Assembly: GCA_016789025.1 (NCBI GenBank)
Contig: JAEURC010000028.1
Location: 1 to 64,000 of the forward strand
Origin: Anaerolineales bacterium
Lineage (GTDB): Bacteria; Chloroflexota; Anaerolineae; Anaerolineales; Villigracilaceae
DNA length: 64,000 nt
Direction of reading: 5' to 3'
Shown piece after piece: positions 6,476 to 16,400 of this stretch (the first letter of the stretch is position 1; each line of letters begins with the position of its first letter). Under the pieces are notes generated by a model that saw only the letters and a list, made by a program, of their open reading frames with translations, did not search any database and was not told where the DNA came from. A program made the position numbers and the translations under genes.

Positions 6476-8145
6476 AACCCATGAGCGAATATATTTTCGA
6501 TCCACCCGCAAGCCTTCCTCGAGGCAGTGACGTAATCGCCTACTTGCGCGATAGCGGCGGACCTCGCCAAGAAGATAGCATAGGACAACAAGAGCGCGTC
6601 ATCACTGCGTACTGCAAACAGCACGGCTTGATCCTGACGCGAGTCTATGCAGATACAGCAAGCGGACGCAAAACAAAAAAGCGCGATCAATTTCTGGATA
6701 TGTATCACACCATCGAATCCATGCACGAGGATCTCCGCCCGCGTGGTTTGTTGCTATGGGCTTATTCGCGCTTCTCGCGTGACATCGTGGATTTTAATTT
6801 TTACCTGTACGGCTTGCTCAAACATGGGCTGGCGATCCACTCGATCACCGAGGCGATTCCAGAAGGTCTAGCGGGTCAAATTCTGCTATCGCTGAAAGCA
6901 TACAAGAACGCTGAATTTTCCGAAGAACTTGGAAAGCAAATCAAGCGCGGCATCTCTGATCGTGTTCACGCTGGCTACTGCAACGGCGGACAAGCCCCGC
7001 GAGGGTATCGCGTTGTTAGAGACTCGGAGGGAACGCGGCGCAACGGTCAACAGCGAATCGGCGTCAAGTGGGAGGTTGATCCCGAACTCGCTCCGCTTGT
7101 GCGCCTGGCGTGGGAACTTCGCGCCGAGGGCAAGAGTTACGGAGAGATCACCGAAGCGACAATGAGCAAAGTTTATTCAATCAAAAATTCATGGACGAGT
7201 CACTTTCGCAACGTGTCATATTTAGGAATCGGCAAGGCTGGCGGCGAGAAAGTCCCGAACCATCACGAAGCCATAATCACCCCCGAACTTTGGGACGCGG
7301 TAAAAAAGGTCGAGGAAGCAATGCCGCACTACGGCAGGCAAGGCGAACCGATGCACCCGCGCCGAATCAAACATCCGTCTTTGTTGTCTGGTTTGTCGTT
7401 TTGTGTTCACTGCGGAGCGGCGATGGTCTTACACACCGAGAAAGATTATCGGAGTTATGCTTGCGGCAAACGGGAACGACAACGAGGTTATAAAGACTGC
7501 CAGAACGCAAGGCGAGTCAATGCGCGAAAAGCAGACGCGGCGATCCTGGACGCTATACTGAATCAAATCCTATCCCCTGCTTTTGTTGGCGATCTTCTTG
7601 ACGACATTCAAAAGCAAATGGTTGATACAAGCGCGTTAGATCATCAAATCGAAGATGCGTACACCTTGCTCGATCTCACGAACAAGGGAATCAATCGCCT
7701 GGTAAGACTCGCAAAAGAAACAGACGAACTAGCAGAAATAACCAGAGAGATCAACCAACAGAAAATGGATCGTTCACAATTGGAGGCGCGAATCAAAACA
7801 CTGAAAGCCGAGCGCGATATAGATATTCCTGAAATCGCGCCCGAAGCCCTCGCCCTGGTCTTTTCGACTTGGCGGGAACAAATCCAAGCCTATTACCAGA
7901 CAGGAGATATTTTGAACGCCAAAAAACTGATTTCGCGTTTTGTCCAAAAGATTGAACTTGGACGAGATACCGCTATAATCCACTACACACAACCCGCGAT
8001 GATTCCCGCCGATAACGTCGAACTTTTCAGCGCCCACTGGCAAACCTCCGAGTTCTTTAAGAACTCGGAGGTTTGGTTTTGTGGAACGACTTGCTCTCCA
8101 CTTCCGTTTACAGGATATTCTGACATGGGAGAGAAATTTTTATGA
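6472..8145 (+). CDS. Large serine recombinase (element integrase)
   Basis: This 557-residue protein in the integrated state starts at GTG 6472 (coupled GTGA); ATG 6481 is an alternative. The resolvase domain occupies about residues 20-170 with YLRDSGGPRQ, where Ser is the nucleophile, and IGQQER. A recombinase domain follows (about 190-300, GGQAPRGYRVV). Next come a zinc ribbon (CVHCGAAM ... CGK ... DCQNARR, about 340-385) and a coiled coil (about 400-460). It catalyses site-specific insertion and, with a directionality factor, excision. The last 35 codons lie outside the element, beyond the 8027-8037 repeat, and encode the host hairpin; they are unlikely to be native. In a closed circle the protein would be 540 residues ending in TFNRRVCRKLEISWSNPR. 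Confidence 0.93.
   Translation: MKPMSEYIFDPPASLPRGSDVIAYLRDSGGPRQEDSIGQQERVITAYCKQHGLILTRVYADTASGRKTKKRDQFLDMYHTIESMHEDLRPRGLLLWAYSRFSRDIVDFNFYLYGLLKHGLAIHSITEAIPEGLAGQILLSLKAYKNAEFSEELGKQIKRGISDRVHAGYCNGGQAPRGYRVVRDSEGTRRNGQQRIGVKWEVDPELAPLVRLAWELRAEGKSYGEITEATMSKVYSIKNSWTSHFRNVSYLGIGKAGGEKVPNHHEAIITPELWDAVKKVEEAMPHYGRQGEPMHPRRIKHPSLLSGLSFCVHCGAAMVLHTEKDYRSYACGKRERQRGYKDCQNARRVNARKADAAILDAILNQILSPAFVGDLLDDIQKQMVDTSALDHQIEDAYTLLDLTNKGINRLVRLAKETDELAEITREINQQKMDRSQLEARIKTLKAERDIDIPEIAPEALALVFSTWREQIQAYYQTGDILNAKKLISRFVQKIELGRDTAIIHYTQPAMIPADNVELFSAHWQTSEFFKNSEVWFCGTTCSPLPFTGYSDMGEKFL
8027..8037 (+). repeat. attR core repeat
   Basis: The sequence TCAGCGCCCAC is identical to the tRNA-Val 3' end at 131-141. 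It lies in frame in the recombinase gene (codons for F-S-A-H) and marks the right end of the element. Confidence 0.8.
8041..8080 (+). terminator. Long hairpin beyond attR, probably the old tRNA-Val terminator
   Basis: The 16-bp perfect stem CAAACCTCCGAGTTCT (8041-8056) pairs with its complement ending at 8075, with a three-base loop, and is followed by GGTTTTG. In the element-free chromosome it would start four bases after the core repeat, just behind tRNA-Val, as expected for that gene's terminator. Confidence 0.75.
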
Positions 8146-9263
8146 CACTAAAACGGATGATATTGCTGGGCATTCCAATATTGCTATGTTGTTTCGCGGG
8201 CATTGTCCTAACTGTCATCTACCGACAGCCGCTCGGACCCAGCCTCAGCCTGCCTCAGCCGACCCAGCCTTCATCCACGCCCACGCGCCTCGTCCCTGTG
8301 GCGTTGTCGCCTACGGAGAGTCAGCCGCAATCGAGTCCTGAACCGAGCCTGTTATGCGGAGCGTCTCAACCGGTAATGAACATCCTCGCCGTCGGGTCAG
8401 ACGCGCGCGGCGACCATTACCTCTACGGTCTGGCAGACATCATCCGCCTCGTGCGCGTGGACTTCGTCAACGCGCGCGTCACCATCCTCGAAGTGCCGCG
8501 CGATCTGTGGGTGGAGATCCCCGGCATCTCCGATCATTACAACATCACGCATGGAAAATTGAATCAAGCCTATTTATATGGGAACAAGGGATTTGGTTAT
8601 TACGACGGCGACGATGAAGGACCCGGACTGCTCGCGCGCACGTTGAATCTCAACTTCGGCGTGCAACCCGATCATTACATTGCCGTCAACATGACTACCT
8701 TCGAAAACATCATAGATGCCGTCGGCGGCATTGACGTGTACCTGCCATACAATATTGATGTCCGAACGAAGGAGTATCCCGAAGCCTTTCATGTGGAAGA
8801 GGGACAGCATCACTTCGACGGCGAGACCGCGCTATGGGTGGCGCGTATCCGCCAGTATCACACGTTTGGTCGCGCCGAGAGTCAAAATATCGTCATGTGC
8901 GCCCTGCGAGAAAAGTTGTTAAGCCCCGCCATCGTCCCCGCCATCCCCAATCTCGTACAAACCTTTCAACGCAACGTGCAGACCGATCTCAGCCCCGAAC
9001 AGATCAACCAACTTGCCTGCCTTGCAAATCAAATGAACGGTTCAGATATCGTCTTTGCCAGTTTCCCCATGGACTTGTTCAAGAATAAAAAGATCTACGA
9101 CCCTCAACTCAAAGCGACAACACAAATACTCGATGTTGATTTCAATATCCTGCGCGACTACATCGGACAATTTCAACAAGGCGCATGGCCCGACCCGAAT
9201 CTGATCATCGAGTCCACACCCTCGCCGGCAGAATCAGATAAAGAGTTTGCCTGTGAGGATTGA
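8142..9263 (+). CDS. LytR-CpsA-Psr family protein
   Basis: This 373-residue protein has an N-terminal signal anchor (residues 5-25), a Pro/Ser/Thr linker to about 70, then an LCP domain (about 78-290) with NILAVGSDAR at its start, RVDFVNARVTILEVPRDLWV, and GGIDVYLP, the core motifs of the family. LCP enzymes attach polymers to peptidoglycan outside the membrane. GGGAGAG lies nine bases before the ATG. It is the first host gene after the element, and its ATG overlaps the read-through recombinase stop by chance. A C-terminal tail with TPSPAES has no known role. Confidence 0.85.
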   Translation: MTLKRMILLGIPILLCCFAGIVLTVIYRQPLGPSLSLPQPTQPSSTPTRLVPVALSPTESQPQSSPEPSLLCGASQPVMNILAVGSDARGDHYLYGLADIIRLVRVDFVNARVTILEVPRDLWVEIPGISDHYNITHGKLNQAYLYGNKGFGYYDGDDEGPGLLARTLNLNFGVQPDHYIAVNMTTFENIIDAVGGIDVYLPYNIDVRTKEYPEAFHVEEGQHHFDGETALWVARIRQYHTFGRAESQNIVMCALREKLLSPAIVPAIPNLVQTFQRNVQTDLSPEQINQLACLANQMNGSDIVFASFPMDLFKNKKIYDPQLKATTQILDVDFNILRDYIGQFQQGAWPDPNLIIESTPSPAESDKEFACED

Positions 9264-9265
9264 AT

Positions 9266-9305
9266 CCCCTCTCCTTTTGGGAGAGGGTTAGGGTGAGGGC
9301 GAAGG
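9266..9305. repeat. CCCTCTCC...GGGAGAGGG intergenic hairpin
   Basis: The stem CCCCTCTCC/GGGAGAGGG has a TTTT loop and is followed by TTAGGGTGAGGGCGAAGG. This word combination is widespread as an extragenic repeat in bacteria. It sits between convergent genes and may also terminate them. Confidence 0.6.
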
Positions 9306-9310
9306 AAGAT

Positions 9311-9778
9311 TCAATCCAAAATGGAAGCGATCCTCAGCATCGGGTCGTATATCACGTTCAACATCATCCCCTCCTGATAATCAATCGGGCTAAATCGTGA
9401 GATCAACTTTTCTGTGGTTGCATTGACCGTGCCACCCATGGTGTTGATCTCCAGCGTGAACTGGATCTCGTCATACGTGCGGTTTACGCGAAGCCCGGTG
9501 TGCCTCATTTTGAGCACACGGGCGGTTGTCCGCTCGCCGCGTGATTCGGCGATCTTTTTCAACAGCCAGCTCACGATGGAGGAACCAAAGAGCAGCCCCA
9601 TGGCGATAAACATCATGCCAATCGTCAGCCCAAGGAAAATGACCATGTTTCTCGGCAGTTCATCAAAACTGTAGGAACCTTCACCCGGCATGTTGAAGAA
9701 CATCAAGGTGAAGGGAATCCACATACAGGCGAATACGATCCAGCCGACGATGCGCATGACGCGAGGGAGGATGCTCAT
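9311..9778 (-). CDS. Two-helix membrane protein of unknown function
   Basis: This 155-residue protein starts at ATG 9778, chosen because AAAGGAGAC lies just upstream; 23 more codons are open but have no ribosome site. Two hydrophobic segments lie at about residues 8-28 and 44-68. A soluble C-terminal domain (about 75-155) of predicted beta strands has the pattern RVLKMRHTGLRVN...QFTLEIN, resembling DUF3592-like or OB-type extracytosolic domains. Function unknown. Confidence 0.65.
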   Translation of the reverse strand: MSILPRVMRIVGWIVFACMWIPFTLMFFNMPGEGSYSFDELPRNMVIFLGLTIGMMFIAMGLLFGSSIVSWLLKKIAESRGERTTARVLKMRHTGLRVNRTYDEIQFTLEINTMGGTVNATTEKLISRFSPIDYQEGMMLNVIYDPMLRIASILD

Positions 9779-9822
9779 GAAAGTCTCCTTTGAGGTAATT
9801 TTACTGATTGTATCCAGAATGA

Positions 9823-9862
9823 AATATCCCTGTGGCAGGTTTTCCACAGGGATATTATTTTG
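9823..9862. terminator. Hairpin terminator
   Basis: The 13-bp perfect stem AATATCCCTGTGG/CCACAGGGATATT has an eight-base loop and is followed by ATTTTG on the plus strand. On the minus strand it would end the 9877-10134 gene before the next gene begins. Confidence 0.75.
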
Positions 9863-9876
9863 TAATTATCATCAAC

Positions 9877-10134
9877 TCACGGGCGGCGAAGCCTTCGATG
9901 CACACGAGGTTTCACGTGGGCGTGTGCTAGCGGTCGGGACTGCTGAAAGAGGCGATGTTCCCATGTAAGGAAGATAGTCCATGCTTCCAATAGTTTGGAT
10001 TTCCACATCAACAGGATTTCCCTGCGACGATAGCGGCGTTCCAGCGATCGCTCGATATCGTAATTTGTATGGAACGGTCCCGGCCTAAATGCCCTGATGC
10101 CCCTTACAGGGTAGTGAAAGAAAAACGGATTCAT
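9877..10134 (-). CDS. Small basic protein, paralogue B flanking the giant gene
   Basis: This 85-residue protein starts at ATG 10134 with AAAGGAG nine bases upstream; the frame is open further back without a ribosome site. It is rich in Arg and aromatic residues. It is clearly related to the gene at 16922-17181: both start MNP, both have (H)YDIE(R/K)xLERRY(R/Q)R in the middle, and both end in H(V/A)KP followed by a very basic tail. One copy lies on each side of the 2132-residue gene, same strand. No family recognised; DNA or RNA binding is possible from charge alone. Confidence 0.6.
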   Translation of the reverse strand: MNPFFFHYPVRGIRAFRPGPFHTNYDIERSLERRYRRREILLMWKSKLLEAWTIFLTWEHRLFQQSRPLAHAHVKPRVHRRLRRP

Positions 10135-10397
10135 GGGCGCTCCTTTCCCAAAAAATGCAAAACGCCATTCCAAAGCGATTCGAATGATTTCGTCAAATCT
10201 GGTCCGGATAGCGCAAAAGAGATCCTCTAATCTTCCGCGGAAGCAGCCAATATCAAAATAACACAACCTCTGCCGATCTTCAATCCTGACATTCATCACT
10301 ACTGCGCTACAGCGCTTGACCCTTCCCCTTTCCCGTTCTACAGTCGAACCGGCTTACAACTTCTATGAATGTGTCATGCTGAGTCAGGAGAAGAGTC

Positions 10398-10438
10398 AAG
10401 AAAACTGACAGGTCATTCGACCGGTCAGTTTTCTTTAC
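10398..10438. terminator. Terminator after the giant gene
   Basis: A 17-bp stem with one mismatch (AAGAAAACTGACAGGTC / GACCGGTCAGTTTTCTT) and loop ATTC lies about 50 bases after the giant gene's stop. The A and T ends allow function in both directions. The remaining intergenic stretch 10135-10397 shows no convincing gene or signal. Confidence 0.8.
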
Positions 10439-10486
10439 CGTCTAAATTCGATCGAACCTAAAATCTGAATGGTCGGTCTTTTTCGA

Positions 10487-13400
10487 CTAGCGCCAATCAT
10501 TATCGAGTGTTAGTGTCACATTCTGTCCGATCATGACCCATTTGCCGAAGAACGCACCCGTCGCAGTCGAATGTTCGCGAATCCACAGCGTGCCGTTGGG
10601 TGTGTATACGTTGGCGAATATCGTGTTTCGCATGCCAAACTTCGCTGCCTTCGGAGTCGCACCGATGTTGCTGTTGTTTCCATTGACGCCCAGCACATAA
10701 ATGAATATCTCATGCGCGGTCACGTTGGAGCCGTTTGCCGGTCCGACGAAGGCATCCGTGCCAATATCCAACTTACCTGCGATGCGGATCTCGGTCGGGG
10801 CGGCGAAGTACACCTTGACGTTGTCGCCGAGGGTCCATTCGCTGAAGTGATAGACACCACCGGTGAAGGTGATAATCGAACCCTTCTTGGCTTCCAGTTT
10901 GCCGTAGTTCCCGGCGTTGAGCGTCAGCGTGCCTTTGATGGGCAGATTGAAGTTCTGTGTACCGGGCGTGACCTGCGGCACTTCTGGGAACTGTGGTATG
11001 AGCGGCAAATTGAGCGGCGTGTGATGGTCGCCCAGTATTGTTCCTTGTCCCTTCAATTCGTTGGAGTATACGTCATGAACCTTGGAACCTTGCTTGAGAT
11101 AGACAGTATCTCCCAGGACGCGTGACTCGGAGTTGATGAAGTGAACATGTTGTCCGATCGTGACTTCAGATTGATCGGTGAGGTAGGGTCCGCTGGCCGA
11201 GATGTTCGCAGCCACATCACCGCTGAGGATATCGCTGTTCTCCTTGATCCAGACGCCTTCATAGCCGAAGACAACGAATGGAGCGTATGGCGCCATAAGG
11301 GGATACATCACTGCGAATGGCGAAAAGCTGGTGACAGTTCCGCAGACAATGTTGTTGTTCACATCCGGGTATCCGGTATCTGTCACATCCACCCATACAC
11401 CGTTTTCGAGGTGGAAGAGGCGGATCGCGTTCTCCTGCGCGGGCGTGAGACCCGAGTCATCGTACGTGAAGCAGACTTGGGCTGAGTCGAATGAGGCGCT
11501 GGTCCCTACATCGTATACCTGACCGAGTAGTTCGAGGTTCGGCGGCAGGTTGACGGGGGTGATGCCTGTTGCAAGGACGGTGGTTACTCCTTCCTCTGTT
11601 ACTTCATCGAAATGGATGGTTAGATTGCTCTCTGGGGAGACGATGATGTTGCTTCCAACTGGTGTCGTTACGGGGCTGACGTTGTAACGCGTGAAGAGCG
11701 GGAAGATCGGCAACTCGTTTGTGAGAATTCCCTGCGCTTCGATCAGGTATGGAAGTTTTTCCGCATCGCTATTCGCCGATCTGGCATTTGAAATTGCCAC
11801 ATCGTACGCTGGGTTGATAAAGTGAGCATAGTTATACGGCGAACCGCTCATATACTCGCCGAGACAGGGCTCGTTGTCGAAGCAACCTGCCCAAGCAAAC
11901 TCAGCGATGTCGAAATCACGCGAACTAATGATCTCGCCGATGGGAGATGACTCTATCGTGATGCGAATACCGACAGCTTCCATATTCTGACGGAATATTT
12001 CCGCAGATGCCTGCCGGAAGGATGCAGAATTGGTCTTGAACACAAATGACAATTCTATATCTTCGGCGTTCTCGCGGAAGCCGTCGCTGTCGCGGTCGAT
12101 CCAACCGGCTGTCTCAAGAATCGTTCTGGCTTCAACCGGGTCGAACGCATAAAGTGTCAATTCGGAGGCTGACGCGCTCGCCCAGTGTTCAGGTGCAACG
12201 ATGGAGTTGGATACCATGCCATAGATTCCATTCGGCAGGAATGCCTGATTCAAAATACGCTGGCGGTCTGTGCCGAGTGCAATTGCTTGGCGGACGGATA
12301 GGTCTTGCAGAAGTGGATTGTCTAGGTTGAAGGTGAAGTGTTCGATGGCTGGCGATGGTGTGATCGTAAAGTTGACATTTGTAAATTGTGCGCCGCCTGT
12401 TACGTGGATCGGCGTCGCATTGACATCCGTTGCTTCATCGTAATACTCCTGTGTATATGTGTTCCCATCGGTAAAAGCGACGATGCGGTAGTCACCGTCC
12501 GGTAAGGAGCAGGAGTAGACCCCATTTGAATCGGTGGTCGTTACAAAACGGGCTTCTCCACTGCTGTAGTCATCTATCTGAATCTTGGCAAATGCGACCG
12601 GCGTTACACCGTCGTGCTCGAAAACCGTGCCGGTGACTGTATCGCCGGGCTGGCATTGAGGGAACGAAATCTCCCATCCGATGTAAGTCCGGTCTCCATC
12701 CTCATCAACGACCGAGAGTACGCCGGCCGAGCCGTAGATGAGGTCTAGCACCGGATTTCCATCCTGCTCCACCGAAAAGTCAACGGACCAGTTTCCTGAG
12801 AAATCCGCGTTTGTAAAACGCTCGGGGCCATCATCGGATATTACATGGACTTCGGCCTCAGGCGTGGTCGTTCCGCTGATAGTGTCGGCCGTGACATCAA
12901 ATGAGTCCACGACGATGTCTGCAATAATGGTTGATTTCGTCCTCGCTCCGTCTGTTACTGTAACCATATCACCTGGTTTGAGGTCATATCCATTCGTCAC
13001 TGCTTCGAAGAAGGATCTGTTTGGATCCCAAGGCGCAGTGCCAACAACGGTGTTTACCGTATGGTCGGGATTCGCCGGCGTCGAAGGATCATCTATTTCG
13101 ATGGTGACCGTTGCGCCCATTGACCAGTCCCAGCCGTTTATGTTATTTGACTCGAGCACCACTTCGAAGCCGGGGTTGGGCATAAACCAGCCCACCCAGG
13201 TTTCACCCTCTCCACTTGCTTCATAAGCTGTTATGTCGCGAAGTTCATCAACACTGAAATCGCAGGTCTCTTGTTCAAAATCTTCGTCGCCGGGGACGGA
13301 GAAGTCTTCCAGCCAGTTGCCATCTTCATCTGCAAACAAATGGCGCTGGCCGCATGAGGGCCAAAGTTCAAGATTGATCTCGCCCAACGGTTCAGCGATG

Positions 13401-16400
13401 CCGGAGACCGTGCTGGCAGCAAAATCAACATTGGTGATCGAAAGAGTCGTGACAACGTGAGAAACCGTGTGAGTACCATCCGTGATCGTAATGAGTTGCC
13501 CGGGCTGCACATCGAATTCGCCCCACAGGTCAAGCACGAAGCAGAAGCCCCACCACGTCTGGCAATTCCAGCCGCCGGTTTCAGTATCGACAACGCCGGT
13601 GCGCGTCAGGTCTACGCCGCCGCCATTTTCCGGGTCGTCTACAGTGATCGTTACATTTGTGCCTGGCCAGAAGTCTGTGGCGGCGATGACATCTTCATCG
13701 GGGTAGGCAACGACCCTGTAATCCGGTACCTGCCATTGGAGCATGGTCAAGTTTCCACCATCACTGTACTGACGGGTAGTGATCCATCTGCCTGGCTGAA
13801 TGTCATCGAGTTGCTGCTCATTATTTCCCGGCCCCGGCGTTGAGAAGTCAACCATCCAGTTCCCGGACTGGTCAGCGACTACAGTACGACGGGCATGATG
13901 TGGGGCTTCGACCTGAACAGAACTGCCAGGATCAGCCTTGCCGAAGACGCGGTCGGTTGCGGTGTCTATAGCGGTGATGTCGAGATAGGCAACCGTTATT
14001 TCCATTGTGGTCGTTCCATCTGCCAACACCACGGTCGCGCTGGTCTCAAGCCTGAAATCACCCAATTGGAATTCGACATGCGTCCCGGCTGGGTTCCATT
14101 CATCTGGCTCTGGTGTCTGTACATCCTCATAGTCTGTCCCCATCCCGTTACCTGGATTGTCCACAGTTAGTGTTATGGAATTGCCAAGCGGCCAGTTATA
14201 TCCGTCAACACCATGTCCTGGTCGGTTGATCGAGGCTTGTATATAAGGGACGCGCCACAACACACTGGTCTCATCGCCATCTTCATCTATTTCACCTGCC
14301 CCACTGCTTGTGCCAGGCTTGATGTCAAACAGAACTTGTTCGCTAGCATCCTCACCGGGGATGGAGAAATCGGACAGCCAGTTCCCCAGCCCGTCCGCTG
14401 TGACACGACGCCATGCGCAGGTATTCTGTTCACAGATGTACCCGACGGTTACGTGCGCTCCGGGTTGGGCAGTTCCGGAAACTGTATCAGCATCGAGATC
14501 AATGTCTGAGACGATGAGATTCGTGATCGTGTGGGTCTTGGTCATCAATCCATCGGTCAGCGTGACCGTCATGCCGGGTGCGAGCGTAATCGCCTCACCC
14601 AGTTCGAACAGGATATCTGTCTGACTAGAATCCCAGTTCGCCGGGGTCACGATCTTTGTTTCCGTGTAGTCGGGCGAGCCCGGAACATACGGGTCATCAA
14701 TGGATAAAGTAACGGAGGCACCCAAACGCCAGCCATAACTTCGCACCTGGTTTTCCACAATCTGTGCCATGAAGGTGGGCAGACGCCAGTTGAACTGTGT
14801 TCCATCGCCTTCGCTATCCTGCTCGATGGCGAATCCTTGATCGTCCGGCTTGATATCGGACCTTCCTGCGAGATCGATTTGCCAGTGACCGGATAGATCG
14901 ATTGTGAACGGTTCCCACCAGCCCGGACCCCATACCGCTCCATTTGCGTTTGGTGTACCAATTCCTGAAATCGTATCGGCAGTTGTGTCGATGGCGGTAA
15001 CCTCGAAATTAGAGACGGTCACCTGTTTTGTGGTGCTGCCGTCGGTCACAGAGACTACAGACCCAACCTGGATGTTGTACTGGGCCTGGAAATTGAAATT
15101 GCCGTTCCCATCGGTAGTCCGAACAGTAGCGTAGTCAGGATTCTGGGGTGTGGATGGATCGTCGATGCTGATCTGGACGCTCGCATTTGCCGGCCATTCA
15201 ACGATGTTGATCCAGTTGTTGGAGGCTGTGACTCCCCAAATGATGGGCTTAGGTACGCGCCAGTAGATTTGTGTGGAATCCCCATCTCCGTCAGTCTGGT
15301 TGGCACCGCCCTCCGTTTCGGGTTGAAGATCGAAGGTGGTCTGTTCTTCGGGTTCAGCCCCGGGTAGGGCAAAGTTTGCGGTCCAGTTTCCGGCTCCATC
15401 TGCGGTTTCGTGCCGGGTGGCACAGCCAGTGTCCCAGCAGGTAGCTATGTTAACGACGGAACCGGGAGTGGTAGTGCCCTGCACGATGTCGGTCGCTGCG
15501 TCTGCACTGTTTACAAGCAGGTTGATAATCGTATGTTCCTTGGTGAAGTGACCATCGTCAACAGTGACGATAAAGCCCGGTTGCAGGTGGATATAACGCC
15601 AGAGTTCATTGTGAGTAAAGTATCCCTGCTGGTCAGAATTGACCGTGACAGAGAAATCCGCGCCCGGACCGGTGGCGGGGTTATCAATGCTGACTTGGAT
15701 GGGCGCATTAGGCCACCAATCCCAGCCAGTAATGTGATCCCAGGAAACCTGGACATCGAATCTCGGATTCGGGATACGCCAGTAATCACCGGTGCTATCG
15801 GCATCTGAGTCAAATTGCAGAATGCCTCCCTGTGAGCCGGGCTGCAAGTCGCATAGGCCCGTGAAATCGGCGCTCCAATGGCTGAATGAGTCAGGTTCAG
15901 CATCGATAGCCACGTATTGGGGGCAGAATATGTCAACTCGCACCGGTATATCCGTGCTGGCTGTGCCGGAAACAATATCCTCCTCAGGATCAAGATTTGT
16001 CACGGTCACATCTGTGACCAGATGGCGTTTGGTTACCCATCCCTGACTCACGGTAACCAGGAATCCCGCCTTCATCTCGAAGGCTCCATCAAGACTTAGG
16101 AAGAAGTAAGTGGAGTCAGGGTTCCATTCTACTGTACCCGGTACAGCTGTCCCAACAAAGTCAGGGTTCGTTGGGGTGGATGGATCATCAATAGAAACAT
16201 TTACCGGAACATTGGGTTCCCAATAACGTCCGTCGACCCAATTGTCATCCACGTGAACATTAATCCTTGAACTGGGTGGGTAAAACCCTAAATTTACAAA
16301 ATCACCATCCGCATCGTTCTGATTGATCTCAATTCTTGAAGTTTGAAGCCCTGTGATATCCTGTTCATCAGGTTCATCGCCAGGCACTGCAAAGTTGGAT

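Larger units (their letters stand above)
131..8037 (+). mobile_element. Integrated element in tRNA-Val with serine recombinase and Prim-Pol replication gene
   Basis: Direct repeats TCAGCGCCCAC lie at 131-141 (end of tRNA-Val) and 8027-8037 (inside the 3' end of the recombinase gene). Between them are an excisionase-like HTH gene next to the left end, a large serine recombinase gene at the right end, a Prim-Pol/RecA-like replication gene and small genes of unknown function. No phage structural, relaxase or type IV secretion gene was seen, so it could be a phage satellite, a plasmid-like integrative element or a mobilisable element. Beyond the right repeat lies a strong hairpin (8041-8075), which fits a former tRNA-Val terminator displaced by insertion. 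Confidence 0.87.

Noticed and set aside
8038..8145. Native C-terminus of the serine recombinase
   Set aside because: It lies beyond attR and translates a host hairpin, so it is probably read-through rather than part of the original protein.
9877..10299. 140-codon version of the small basic gene
   Set aside because: The paralogue comparison and AAAGGAG support ATG 10134; the upstream part has no counterpart in the other copy.
12738..13226. Ser/Thr/Val-rich plus-strand frame
   Set aside because: Shadow of the giant gene's repeat units on the opposite strand.
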